In this document: positions 42,224 to 56,600 of the stretch, in pieces
How positions within the stretch are numbered: position 1 is the first letter of the stretch
Layout of the letters: the number at the start of each line of letters is the position of its first letter
Translations under genes and position numbers: made by a program
From: Antedon mediterranea
Taxonomy: Eukaryota; Echinodermata; Crinoidea; Comatulida; Antedonidae
Assembly (NCBI RefSeq): GCF_964355755.1
Contig: NC_092678.1
Span: 23,922-87,921, forward strand
Length of the DNA stretch: 64,000 bases
Reading direction: 5' to 3'
Notes under the pieces: generated by a model
Databases searched by the model: none
The model's input: only the letters and a program-made list of their open reading frames with translations
Told to the model about the DNA's origin: nothing

Positions 42224-42669
42224 CGTAAATTTATATATAGATATAACATACATAAGTGTAAAGGGCGCTCAGGCGTGCACACTATTTTTGTTGTAAGCTA
42301 CAATGTAAGATTAGTATCACTGTAACAAATATGTAAGGATAATATTAAATTATTTACTATCAGCTAATATTAAGTATAGGTTAATGTCTGATATATAGTG
42401 TACGTGCATATTTACTTGCTTGTTGCATACATTGGACTTTACAACTCAATTGCACTCAGCAGCAGGTGTGAGTCATTCATTGTAATATTATAATTTTATA
42501 ATAGTTGCTATAATTACAGCGAAACATAAGCCTATTATGTAAATCTTACTATGTAAATCTTACGACTACAGTCTAGATGTATTTCAGCGTCAACGTAAAA
42601 TGAATTTTACATATAAAATATAAAGATATAAACTATAATCATATAGTACCTTTTATTCAGCTAAATACT

Positions 42670-43078
42670 ACATTTGTAACGCTTTGAAACCCATCAACAT
42701 ATCGCTGTTTCAGCCTGATCACGTTGAGTATAACAACATATATTGTAACGCTTTGAAACCCATCAACATATCGCTGTTGTAGCCTGATCACGTTGAGTAT
42801 AACAACATAACGCTTTCGAACCCATCAACATATCGCTGTTTTAGCCTGATCACGTTGAGTATAACAACATATATTGTAACGCTTTGAAACCCATCAACAT
42901 ATCGCTGTTTTAGCCTGATCACGTTGAGTATAACAACATAACGCTTTGAAACCCATCAACATATCGCTGTTGTAGCCTGATCACGTTGAGTATAACAACA
43001 TAACGCTTTCGAACCCATCAACATATCGCTGTTTTAGCCTGATCACGTTGAGTATAACAACATATATTGTAATTTCAG
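42670..43078. repeat. Intergenic minisatellite, about 60-72 bp
   Basis: Six units containing ACCCATCAACATATCGCTGT and AGCCTGATCACGTTGAGTAT. Half of them include an extra TATTGTAACGCTTTG-type spacer, giving two alternating lengths. Confidence 0.92.
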
Positions 43079-43489
43079 TCTTCTCTTTATAATATATTTA
43101 CTGAATCGCGAGTACCCAAATAACCAGTTCTTATCTTACTCGTTTTCAAAATTATTGAATAATAAAAATTATTGATTTCACATATACAATTAAAATACAG
43201 TACAGTTTATGTCAACGTTAACTAAAGATTCTAGAATACATTTTTTAAAGTTTACAGGTGGGTCATTTGAATAAACATTAATTTGTAATACTGTATGTAA
43301 TTGAATATTGTTTAAGGGTAGTAGACCTTAAGATATTAAGTTGGTATACATTTTGCTGGAAGCCCATGACAAGATACACAATCAAGTCACTATTAAATGA
43401 ACTTAAAATTATTTATATTTGTTGACTGAGAAGCATAGTTTGGGTGTATTACACATTCTACAAATAACAATAATCTTAGTAACAATTTT

Positions 43490-43888
43490 ATACTAAACAC
43501 ATATCTACCGTAAATAAGTACTGATCTACATTCCATCTATAATAAACACATATCTACCGTAAATAAGTACTGATCTACATTCCATCTATAATAAATTCTA
43601 TTTAATAATAATACAATTTTAAAACATCTTCATGCTGTATATATCTAACATAGGCCTATTATAATAAAACAGTTTTAAAACATCTTCATGCTGTATATAT
43701 CTAACATAGGCCTATTATAATAAAACAGTTTTAAAACATCTTCATGCTGTATATATCTAACATAGGCCTATTATAATAAAACAGTTTTAAAACATCTTCA
43801 TGCTGTATATATCTAACATAGGCCTATTATAATAAAACAGTTTTAAAACATCTTCATGCTGTATATATCTAACATAGGCCTATTAGTA
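43490..43888. repeat. Two small tandem arrays downstream of EEA1
   Basis: 43495-43592 is a two-copy repeat of about 49 bases (ACACATATCTACCGTAAATA). 43614-43888 holds five nearly identical 56-base units containing TTTTAAAACATCTTCATGCT and CTAACATAGGCCTATTA. Confidence 0.9.
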
Positions 43889-44091
43889 TTTTATATACAA
43901 TACAGAATATCAAATAATATAATAGTGTAAATAATTTGAGTTCACTTAATAGATAGATATAGATATTATGTCATAACAAAAGAAGATAATCAACAAAGGA
44001 TATATCATTATTACCAATCAAATAAATTCATGTCTATCGAAAAATATATCAATTAGTAGTACTGAACAAAAAAAGAAAGACCAGAATGAAA

Positions 44092-44691
44092 TCATTTCTT
44101 TGTTTCATCATAGCAAGTTCCACAAACACGAACAGGTTTCTTAGAAGACGCTAAAACTGTGGTCTTGTTGGAACACTCGTTACAGAAGATACCTCCACAA
44201 TTGCGACAATGATGCTGGAAGACATAAACAATGCAGATACTAAATATAATACATGGTATACTATTAGATATATAATACATGTAATCATTTCTATGGTAGT
44301 AATAGGCAATTTGATACCCATGTAAAATGGCCGCAATGAACTAAATACTGTAAACTATTTAAGGAGAGCCAACAAAATTATTTTGTATTCGTTGAAGAGA
44401 AAATGATTGACTACTTGGTACTGTATGGTCAATCATGGAAATCGTCATACACACATGTACTTCAGACTTACTTTTCTAACTGTAACTGAGAATCCTTTGT
44501 TACAATCCATACAGTTTGTTGCTTCTTCATCACTTGTCCATTTTCTCCCCATTTTCTGAGTACTTATAATTTGTAAGTTCTGATTTTCTCTACCAAGTTC
44601 ATGCATGGCTGCAGTTGCATCATCCAGTTTCCGTCGCATCTCCAACTGTTTCGCCTGAAGACGTTCAACATCAGATTCACTTTTCAGACAT
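44092..44691 (-). CDS. EEA1: EEA1 exons 34-35: FYVE domain and stop
   Basis: Exons 44472-44691 and 44092-44214. The first ends the coiled coil and gives [14 protein letters not shown] and GFSVTVRK. The second opens [14 protein letters not shown], then [16 protein letters not shown] and TGA. The split falls exactly inside the R(K/R)HHCR motif. All eight zinc ligands and the PI3P-binding basic motif are present. A hydrophobic V-T pair at the membrane-insertion loop (FSVTVRK) is kept. Confidence 0.97.
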
Positions 44692-47600
44692 CTACATGTT
44701 ACACAAAATTATATTATTAAATCTATTTGTAGTATAAACAAACTGAAAACAACATTCATTAAAAAAAAAGAAAATGTTAAATAGACAATGATTACCTTTC
44801 TAATAAAGCTCTCCTTTCATCTTGGTTATTTTGTATCGTAGCTTCTTGAACTGTATAGTATAAGAATGATTATAAAGAAATAAAGAATCACTGTGTTAAT
44901 ATCATTGTGTTATCTCAGTATAAGCAGTATAAGAATGATTATAAAGAAATAAAGAATCACTGTGTTAATATCATTGTGTTATCTCAGTATAAGCAGTATA
45001 AGAATGATTATAAAGAAATAAAGAATCACTGTGTTAATATCATTGTGTTATCTCAGTATAAGCAGTATAAGAATGATTATAAAGAAATAAAGAATCACTG
45101 TGTTAATATCATTGTGTTATCTCAGTACAGTATAAGCAGTATAAGAATGATTATAAAGAAATAAAGAATCACTGTGTTAATATCATTGTGTTATCTCAGT
45201 ATAAGCAGTATAAGAATGACTATAAAGAAATAAAGAATCACTGTGTTAATATCATTGTGTTATCTCAGTATAAGCAGTATAAGAATGATTATAAAGAAAT
45301 AAAGAATCACTGTGTTAATATCATTGTGTTATCTCAGTATAAGAATGATTATAAAGAAATAAAGAATCACTGTGTTAATATCATTGTGTTATCTCAGTAC
45401 AGTATAAGCAGTATAAGAATGATTATAAAGAAATAAAGAATCACTGTGTTAATATCATTGTGTTATCTCAGTATAAGCAGTATAAGAATGACTATAAAGA
45501 AATAAAGAATCACTGTGTTAATATCATTGTGTTATCTCAGTATAAGAATGATTATAAAGAAATAAAGAATCACTGTGTTAATATCATTGTGTTATCTCAG
45601 TATAAGCAGTATAAGAATGATTATAAAGAAATAAAGAATCACTGTGTTAAAGGGGGGTTCCGGGTTTAAAATGAATAGTAAAAAATATAAAATATATTTG
45701 TTTGTCTCTTGAACGGTGAAAGTTTCAATTTATATAAGCGCCCAGTGAAGCAGAACGAAGGCTGTGAAATGAGGCCAGATTACAAGTGCAGCTACGGCGA
45801 TATGACACTGTGTTACAGAATAGGAAATTCGTGAAATGGTCAATCTTCCGACGACTCGTTATCATTAACCATATCAATTACTTTTGTAAAATTATACTTA
45901 TCTGATGTAATTTTAGTCGGTCTTCCCATTTATAAAGTCAATTTTCTATGAAAATTCATCAAAACAGTGAAAAATTAGATATGTTTGCACTTTACGTTTG
46001 CCGATTTTCGCACTGACTTAGGGAAAGCCTTCAAAATCAATGAAGCGTAACGTATACATTCCAGAGAGCGAGGAGAGCGAGACGACGATACACGTGCTCT
46101 CTCTGCCCATGCCTGGCATCGTCACGTGATAAGCAGATACAGTATACAATACCAAACTGGTCGGGTCGAGTATACCCAGTCTATAATCACAACATGAACG
46201 ATGTACAGTATTTGATTGAAGGTCGACTCGACCTACCGGAATGGTATAGAAAATATAGCTCGAATGAGAGAGGAATATTTGTAAACATAAGTATTGCTAA
46301 TTTTAACAAGTGTAGCCTATAGTAAAAGGCCTGGTAGTATCAATTCGCATAGGGTCTACTACACTAGCTAGCTCAATTTTTAACTGGGCCGGATCGGCTA
46401 GGTCTCCTTCCTACTACCTGGTCTACTTGCTTGATGCAATATCCGCTTTTTTGGAGAGTAAACTAGGCCTATTTTAGGACCTTGTTTTGCCTCAATATTT
46501 ACAGCCGATTTTGTAGAATGTTTTAGGTTTAGATTGTTTAGGAGTTTGGTTGATAGGATGGGTTTGGAATTCACAGAGTTTTTGTTATTTATGGGCCAAT
46601 CGTTTAGTAGTAGGCTAGCTAGGCCCATGATGGGCCCCAATGTTTTACCGTAGCCATCGTGGCATGGAATCCCTAGTCAGAATGGCTCTCACCCATGAAA
46701 AAAAATTATTTAGGCTAGGCCTAACCTAGTACGTGAAGCCGATAATACGATCTGTCTGTACTATTCGAGGTATAAAAATAGTATATAATTTATGACTCCG
46801 TAATCTGTACTAAATTTTGTATTTCATTAAATGTCAAATAAATATATGCTACTACTGTTATTATTACACTTTAGGCCTAGCTTAGAAAATCTACAAAAAA
46901 TGTATTTCACAATGATTGGGTGGTCGTCGTTTGACAGAGGAGAGAGATGAAAATTAGTTGACAAACACAACGTACATGACGTTGCGAGTTTGGAATCCAC
47001 TGATGACGTGATTTTGTGAATATCTCATGAATATTAATGAGCTTCCCTAAGCTGCTGAAAAACAGACTTTCCATGAATTTACTCTAAAATGTAAACGAAA
47101 TTTAATTTTTTTAATTTCTCGTTATTACTTCTTCATTCTGACATGTCTATATTGTTATAATTTTTTTACTTAATAAATAAACGATATTTAAAAGCAATTT
47201 TAAACCCAGAATCCCCCTTTAATATCATTGTGTTATCTCATTATAAATCTAAGAACTGTTTTTTTTACCTGCCATTTCGCCACGTAAATCATCATTATTC
47301 TTTTCATGTTCTTTGATGCTGATTTCTGCTTGCATTAGATCTCGTCGTAATGTTCCTAGGTTCTCATTTAGAGCTGTGATCTGAAGCTCTAGACGTTCTG
47401 CTATTTCTTCCTTTTCACACTGCAACTCTGTTCTCAATTTGGATTCAGCAGCCTTGATACAAAAATGGAAATTAAAGACATTCTAAAGGATTATCTAACA
47501 GATTATTTTATTTATAATTATTTTATAATTTGTTTAACTGAACTAAGCTATCTCTTGCATATAAATCTTAATCTTACCAGTTTTGTTTGAAGTGCAGCAG

Positions 47601-50600
47601 ACTCATCTCTTAGCATAGCCTGTACTTTCTTGCTAACTTCTTTCGTTTCTGTGTGATCACCTTCACATTTTTCAAGATTTGTTTCCAAATTTTGTATAGA
47701 AGATTGTAGCTGTAGCTTTTGCTTTATAAGTAACTGTTTTGCCTCTTGAAGATTTGTGATTTCCTATCAAATTATAGAGGGGGTATGTCATGGTTTATAA
47801 GTAACTGTTTTGCCTCTTGAAGACTTGTGATTTCCTATCAAATTATCATCAACTAATACATTAATTATTAAAACTTTTATAAATAAACAACTATTCATAA
47901 CATTATACTTTCACAATTAAACCACATTATAGAGGGGGTATGTCATGGTTCATGTAATATATAACAGTGTATAACAATATTATTGTAATTGAATAATAGA
48001 TTGAAAACCATCAAGCTACAGAGATAAAACATGAATAGCATTGAATGTGAGTAATCAACAATATTATTGTAATTGAATAATAGATTGAAAACCATCAAGC
48101 TACAGAAATAAAACATGAATATTATTGAATGTGAGTAATCAACAATATTATTGTAATTGAATAATAGATTGAAAACCATCAAGCTACAGAAATAAAACAT
48201 GAATATTATTGAATGTGAGTATATAGCATTGATAATGCATTACAATTTACATGACAAAAAACATACACTGGTTTGTTGCTGTCTGTCTTCTTCAGCTAAC
48301 GTCTTAGTTTGACTAAGTTCTTGTTCTACGCTGGCTTTAATATTCTTAAGGTCAGTTGTTATTGACCTTTCCTCATTCAGCTGCTTCTCAAAAGATAACT
48401 AAATAAAAAAAAATAGTAATTATTCAAATCATAGTATTATAGGTTAGAATAGTAAATGTATGGTATAAATCATATACTAGTATTATAGGTTTGAATAGTA
48501 AATGTATGGTATAAATCATATACTAGTATTATAGGTTTGAATAGTAAATGTATGGTATAAATCATATACTAGTATTACAGGTTTGAATAGTAAATGTATG
48601 GTATAAATCATATACTAGTATTATAGGTTTGAATAGTAAATGTATGGTATAAATCATATACTAGTATTATAGGTTTGAATAGTAAATGTATGGTATAAAT
48701 CATATACTAGTATTACAGGTTAGAATAGTAAATGTATGGTATAAATCATATACTAGTATTATAGGTTAGAATAGTAAATGTATGGTATAAATCATATACT
48801 AGTATTATTATAGGTTAGAATAGTAAATGTATGATATAAATCATATATTAGTATTACAGGTTAGAATAGTAAATGTATGATATAAATCATATACTAGTAT
48901 TATAGGTTTGAATAGTAAATGTATGGTATAAATCATATACTAATATTATAGGTTTGAATAGTAAATGTATGGTATAAATCATATACTAGTATTATAGGTT
49001 AGAATAGTAAATGTATGGTATAAATCATATACTAGTATTATAGGTTAGAATAGTAAATGTATGGTATAAATCATATACTAGTATTATAGGTTAGAATAGT
49101 AAATGTATGGTATAAATCATATACTAGTATTATAGGTTAGAATAGTAAATGTATGGTATAAATCATATACTAGTATTATAGGTTAGAATAGTAAATGTAT
49201 GGTATAAATCATATATTAGTATTATAGGTTTGAATAGTAAATGTATGGTATAAATCATATACTAGTATTATAGGTTTGAATAGTAAATGTATGGTATAAA
49301 TCATATATTAGTATTATAGGTTTGAATAGTAAATGTATGGTATAAATCATATACTAGTATTACAGGTTAGAATAGTAAATGTATGGTATAAATCATATAC
49401 TAGTATTATAGGTTTGAATAGTAAATGTATGGTATAAATCATATACTAGTATTATAGGTTAGAATAGTAAATGTATGGTATAAATCATATACTAGTATTA
49501 TAGGTTAGAATAGTAAATGTATGGTATAAATCATATATTAGTATTATAGGTTTGAATAGTAAATGTATGGTATAAATCATATACTAGTATTATAGGTTTG
49601 AATAGTAAATGTATGGTATAAATCATATATTAGTATTATAGGTTTGAATAGTAAATGTATGGTATAAATCATATACTAGTATTACAGGTTAGAATAGTAA
49701 ATGTATGGTATAAATCATATACTAGTATTATAGGTTTGAATAGTAAATGTATGGTATAAATCATATACTAGTATTATAGGTTAGAATAGTAAATGTATGG
49801 TATAAATCATATACTAGTATTATAGGTTTGAATAGTAAATGTATGGTATAAATCATATACTAGTATTATAGGTTAGAATAGTAAATGTATGGTATAAATC
49901 ATATATTAGTATTATAGGTTAGAATAGTAAATGTATGGTATAAATCATATACTAGTATTATAGGTTAGAATAGTAAATGTATGGTATAAATCATATACTA
50001 GTATTATAGGTTTGAATAGTAAATGTATGGTATAAATCATATATTAGTATTATAGGTTAGAATAGTAAATGTATGGTATAAATCATATACTAGTATTATA
50101 GGTTAGAATAGTAAATGTATGGTATAAATCATATACTAGTATTATAGGTTTGAATAGTAAATGTATGGTATAAATCATATACTAGCATTATAGGTTAGAA
50201 TAGTAAATGTATGGTATAAATCATATACTAGTATTATAGGTTAGAATAGTAAATGTATGGTATAAATCATATACTAGTATTATAGGTTAGAATAGTAAAT
50301 GTATGATATAAATCATATACTAGTATTATAGGTTTGAATAGTAAATGTATGGTATAAATCATATATTAGTATTATAGGTTAGAATAGTAAATGTATGGTA
50401 TAAATCATATACTAGTATTATAGGTTAGAATAGTAAATGTATGGTATAAATCATATACTAGTATTATAGGTTAGAATAGTAAATGTATGGTATAAATCAT
50501 ATACTAGTATTATAGGTTTGAATAGTAAATGTATGGTATAAATCATATACTGGGGTCAGAGATCTTTTTACGTTGCGGCCGCAAGTGTATGGAACAGCTT

Positions 50601-53600
50601 ACCAGCAACAGTTAAATGCTCAACTAGTCTAAACAGTTTCAAGACCAACCTAAAGACGTCGCTATTCGCTGATGTTCTCGCACGTTGTTAATGCACAAAG
50701 CGCCATGAGCGCCACATGGGTGGAGGATACCGGCGCTATATAAGTTTTCATTTATTATTATTACTAGTATTATAGGTTAGAATAGTAAATGTATGGTATA
50801 AATCATATACTAGTATTATAGGTTAGAATAGTAAATGTATGGTATAAATCATATACTAGTATTATAGGTTAGAATAGTAAATGTATGGTATAAATCATAT
50901 ACTAGTATTATAGGTTAGAATAGTAAATGTATGGTATAAATCATATACTAGTATTATAGGTTTGAATAGTAAATGTATGGTATAAATCATATACTAGTAT
51001 TACAGGTTAGAATAGTAAATGTATGGTATAAATCATATACTAGTATTATAGGTTTGAATAGTAAATGTATGGTATAAATCAGTCAGTGGTCGTTCACCTG
51101 ACAGTGGAGCTACAACTTACTTTGTCTTCTTCAACTTGCATTCTTTTATTTTCAGCCTCTTTTAGTTCCTCTTCAAGATCTGCGATCTTACCATCTAAAA
51201 TGTTCTTCACCTGAAAAGAATAATGAATTGACATTATCTGTATTTAACATGCAAAACACAAATCTGTGTTACACCTGCTCACCTCTTGAAGTCCTTCCAC
51301 ACTGCTTCTTAGTGACGCTTCACTTCCCTGTACCTTCTCTAGTTCTTGTTCTGTTGTTAGCAGTGTTGCATGTAGGTTTTCAATATCCCCTTGAAGGGCA
51401 GAACTCTTCTCATTTCCTTCCTAAATGATAAATAACCATTTGCAACCATTTAAAATAAAGAGAAATAATAACTGTATGAGCTTCATAATTTGGACACATA
51501 TCACATGGCTTAAATATCTACCTTGATAACACTCTGTAATTTCACTGTTTGAGCTTCATAATTTGGACACATATCACATGGCTTAAATATCTACCTTGAT
51601 AACGCTCTGTAATTTCACTGTTTGAGCTTCATAATTTGGACACATGTCACATGGCTTAAATATCTACCTTGATAACACTCTGTAATTTCACTGTTTGAGC
51701 TTCATAATTTGGACACATGTCACATGGCTTAAATATCTACCTTGATAACACTCTGTAATTTCACTGTTTGAGCTTCATAATTTGGACACATGTCACATGG
51801 CTTAAATATCTACCTTGATAACACTCTGTAATTTCACTGTTTGAGCTTCATAATTTTGACACATATTGCATGGCTTAAATATCTACCTTGATAAGACTCT
51901 GTAATTTCACTGTTTGAGCTTCATAATTTTGACACATATCACATGGCTTAAATATCTACCTTGATAACACTCTGTAATTTCACTGTTTGAGCTTCATAAT
52001 TTGGACACATATCACATGGCTTAAATATCTACCTTGATAACACTCTGTAATTTCACTGTTTGAGCTTCATAATTTTGACACATATCACATGGCTTTGACA
52101 CTTCTTTCTGAAGTACCTCTATCTTTCTTTGCAAGTCTTTTTGTATTTCTTCTTTACTGAAAAGTTGCTGTTGAAGTTGTTCCGCTTGATTCACCTACCA
52201 ATAAATGCAAAATGTCTCAACTAAATTCCTCATTCATCCTTCATTGATATAAACATTATTATTAAAGTGTAAATTATTTGAAATGGTTTGTTACCTTTTG
52301 CGTAAGACTTTGGTCTTGTTGTGTAAATTATTTGAAATGGTTTGTTACCTTTTGCGCAAGACTTTGGTCTTGTTGTGTAAATTGTTCTTTCAACACAGCT
52401 ACCTGATTTATCTCAGTTTCTAAAGATTGTTGCAACTTTACTTTTTCATTTCCTTCTTTGACCATAAGTTCTTGAAGTTCAAGTTCACTTTGTGTCTTTT
52501 CAGCTAAGATTGTCTATAAAAGAAAGATTATTTACAATTTTGAAGACTGAACAATAAAATATTCAACTGGCTGTTAAAACATGTCTCCAGCAACTGCTGT
52601 GCAACATATAACATTAACATTGTTAAAACATACCTTTGTCTCCAGCAACTGCTGTTGTACAATAGATAGGTCCTTTTGAGAAGCATTTAGCTTTTCAGTC
52701 GCAGAATTCATCAATGAAACCTACAACAAAAAATAAAATTGACATGAACAATTGGGCTAAATATCTTATTTCCACACAATATATTTAACACTACATGTAC
52801 CATTTTTCTGTTGATCTTAAATCATCAAGAGGAAAATATTAGAATTGTCTACCTTATGTTCTTCGTGAGTGTGATTACTTTCTTCTAATTCTTTTTCTTT
52901 CATTTCTAATGATTCCTTTTCTTTCCTTAAGCTTGTTTGTAGTTCATCATTTTGCTGTTTTAATTTATCTGCCTTTTTGACAAAAATAGTTGAAATGAAC
53001 ACTTTTGAATTGTTTAATAAATGTTAATGTGCTAGTTATTTAAATTAGATAATAGTTACCTGTTGTTGCATTTCAGATCGTGTTTCTGTGAAAGTTGTTT
53101 TAATGCCATCAAGTTCAATCTGCATTCTTTCCATGTTTGCTGTGCTTTGCTCATTTAACTAAAAATACAAAAGCATTTTAATAATAATCTTCATTAAAAA
53201 CCCATTACACAGTAATAATCTTGTTTTACCAATTGGTGGTAGATCATTTTTTGTTGTACATACCTTTTTAATTTCTTTGTGAAGGGCATCATTTTCATCA
53301 ACCTTACTTTGCAGAGATTCCTCTGTTAACCTTTGTTGCTCCTCAACTTTGCTTCTAGCTTCTTTCTCAGATTCAAGTTTTAAACTAACATCTGACAGAT
53401 TGTTTTGAACAGTGCCAAGTTCTGACTTAGTAGCTCCTAAGGTTAACGTTACCTAATGAAAAGCACAAGTGAGAATAAACTTTTGAACAGTGCCAAGTTC
53501 TGACATAGTAGCTCCTAAGGTTAACGTTACCTAATGAAAAGCACAAGTGAGAAAGAACTGCATAGCGGAGATGTTCTGACTTAGTAGCTCCTAAGGTTAA

Positions 53601-56600
53601 CGTTACCTAATGAAAAGCACAAGTGAAAATGAACTGCATAGCGGAGATGTTTACTTTAATCAACCAATGTATTTAAGAAATGAGTACCTCTTGAAAGTTG
53701 TTAGCAAGGTCGTCATAATCCTTAGACTTCGTTGCAAGTGCTACTTGTGTTGTTTTTAGCTGGTTTTCCATTTCTCCTTTAAGAGACGATTTAGCAGTCT
53801 CAGTCGACACCAATAAATCAGCCTGAAATTAAATAGGTTGTTCTTATCTTCAATTTATTCTACATCCATCACACTTTTGTCACTATATCAATTGTTGAAA
53901 TATTTTACCTTTTCTTGTACATCTGCTTGTAAAAGTTGGATCTTATGATCAGATGATGTTAGTTTTTCTTGAGTTTCCTTACACTTTGTAACAGCAGCAA
54001 TCAATTCATCTTTCTTTTCATTTAGTTCTACAGTCATCTATAAAAATAAACACATTTTGTTGTACAAATGATAACTTATTATTTCACTGAGCAACTGATG
54101 ATGTAATATGCATAAATATAATGCACCTTATCCACCTGTTCCTGGAGTTTAACTACATCCTTTTGTCTATCTTGCAATGCATGCTGGGATGTCTTAATAT
54201 GAGATTCAAGATCTGCACGCTGTGTTGCCATAGAAGCTTCAGTTGCTAAGATCAATTCATTCTGAAATAAAGTTCATAATCAAATTTATTTTAGGTAATG
54301 ACTTTGTAAATCATTTAGTTCACGACAAGAATCCTTATAATCCTTTCTATTATTTCCTTACCTTTGTATTGAGTTCTGCTTGAAGAGAAGATGTTTTTTC
54401 TTGAGAAGAAATAAGCTTAGTGTTTAGATCGTCTAGGTTGCTTTTTGATTTTTCAATCTTTTCATTCAATTCTTCAATCAATGATTTATTCTGTAATAAA
54501 GCAATATTTTAAAAGTAACAGTACAATTAACAACCTGTATATTATGCTTGTATAACCAGTTGTATGTAAATTACCTCCTGTATATGCTAGTATAACCAGT
54601 TTAAACCTCAAGCAGTATAACAGTACAATTGTGTGTACATTACCTCCTGTATATGCTAGTATAACCAGTTTAAACCTCAAGCAGTATAACAGTACAATTG
54701 TGTGTACATTACCTCCTGTATATGCTAGTACAACCAGTTTAAACCTCAAGCAGTATAACAGTCCAATTGTGTGTACATTACCTCCTGTATATGCTAGTAT
54801 AACCAGTTTAAACCTCAAGCAGTATAACAGTACAATTGTGTGTACACTACCTCCTGTATATGCTAGTATAACCAGTTTAAACCTCAAGCAGTATAACAGT
54901 ACAATTGTGTGTACATTACCTCCTGTATATGCTAGTATAACCAGTTTAAACCTCAAGCAGTATAACAGTCCAATTGTGTGTACATTACCTCCTGTATATG
55001 CTAGTATAACCAGTTTAAACCTCAAGCAGTATAACAGTCCAATTGTGTGTACATTACCTCCTGTATATGCTAGTATAACCAGTTTAAACCTCAAGCAGTA
55101 TAACAGTACAATTGTGTGTACATTACCTCCTGTATATGCTAGTATAACCAGTTTAAACCTCAAGCAGTATAACAGTACAATTGTGTGTACATTACCTCCT
55201 GTATATGCTAGTATAACCAGTTTAAACCTCAAGCAGTATAACAGTACAATTGTGTGTACATTACCTCCTGTATATGCTAGTATAACCAGTTTAAACCTCA
55301 AGCAGTATAACAGTACAATTGTGTGTACATTACCTCCTGTATATGCTAGTATAACCAGTTTAAACCTCAAGCAGTATAACAGTACAATTGTGTGTACATT
55401 ACCTCCTGTATATGCTAGTATAACCAGTTTAAACCTCAAGCAGTATAACAGTACAATTGTGTGTACATTACCTCCTGTATATGCTAGTATAACCAGTTTA
55501 AACCTCAAGCAGTATAACAGTACAATTGTGTGTACATTACCTCCTGTATATGCTAGTATAACCAGTTTAAACCTCAAGCAGTATAACAGTACAATTGTGT
55601 GTACATTACCTCCTGTATATGCTAGTATAACCAGTTTAAACCTCAAGCAGTATAACAGTACAATTGTGTGTACATTACCTCCTGTATATGCTAGTATAAC
55701 CAGTTTAAACCTCAAGCAGTATAACAGTACAATTGTGTGTACATTACCTCCTGTATATGCTAGTATAACCAGTTTAAACCTCAAGCAGTATAACAGTACA
55801 ATTGTATGTACATTACCTCCTGTATATGCTAGTATAACCAGTTTAAACCTCAAGCAGTATAACAGTACAATTGTGTGTACATTACCTCCTGTATATGCTA
55901 GTATAACCAGTTTAAACCTCAAGCAGTATAACAGTACAATTGTGTGTACATTACCTCCTGTATATGCTAGTATAACCAGTTTAAACCTCAAGCAGTATAA
56001 CAGTACAATTGTGTGTACATTACCTCCTGTATATGCTTGTGCAATTCCTCTTCTTTAGTTCTCTGTTCTTCAGCCAATGTGTCTTTAGATTCATTTAACA
56101 TTGTAACTTGGTCACGCAAACTACTCTGTAATTAAAATGAAATCAGTTTTACGTTTTTGAATCACGTTTTTATAATCTGGGCTGCCTGTAAAAGTGAATT
56201 AATCTTACATTGTCTGTAATTAAAATGAAATCAGTTTTACGTTTTTGAATCACGTTTTTATAATTTGGACTGCCAGTAAAAGTGAATTAATCTTACATTG
56301 TCTTCCTTTAGTTGATTTATTGCTGTGCTAGCTCCCTCGCCTTGTTCAATCTGAAATCAACCATTTGTTTAAATTACTTTCCAATACAAAATGATATGGC
56401 CTTTTCTTTTTATAAATTAATGTACAAATCCAACCAACCAACCAACCAACATTCAATAAAAAAACCACAATTTCTACCTGAAGTAGTAATTCTCTTCTTT
56501 CTTTCTCCATTTTCTCAGTATTCTGTTTCTGAACTTGTAAAGTTCCCTCTACTTCTAATAACTGCATTGTTCTAAACAATAACACATCAAAATTTTATAT

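Noticed and set aside
44907-45669. Several open frames of 69-85 codons
   Set aside because: They are translations of the 67-base array and have no start context or homology.
46398-46640. Possible coding frame (80 codons) inside the TTAA element
   Set aside because: No transposase motif, low complexity, and no similarity that I recognise.
54486-56058. Open frames of 501 (minus) and 475 (plus) codons
   Set aside because: Both are exact translations of a 69-base tandem unit (23-residue periodicity). They arise because 69 is divisible by three and lie in an EEA1 intron array in the wrong frame.
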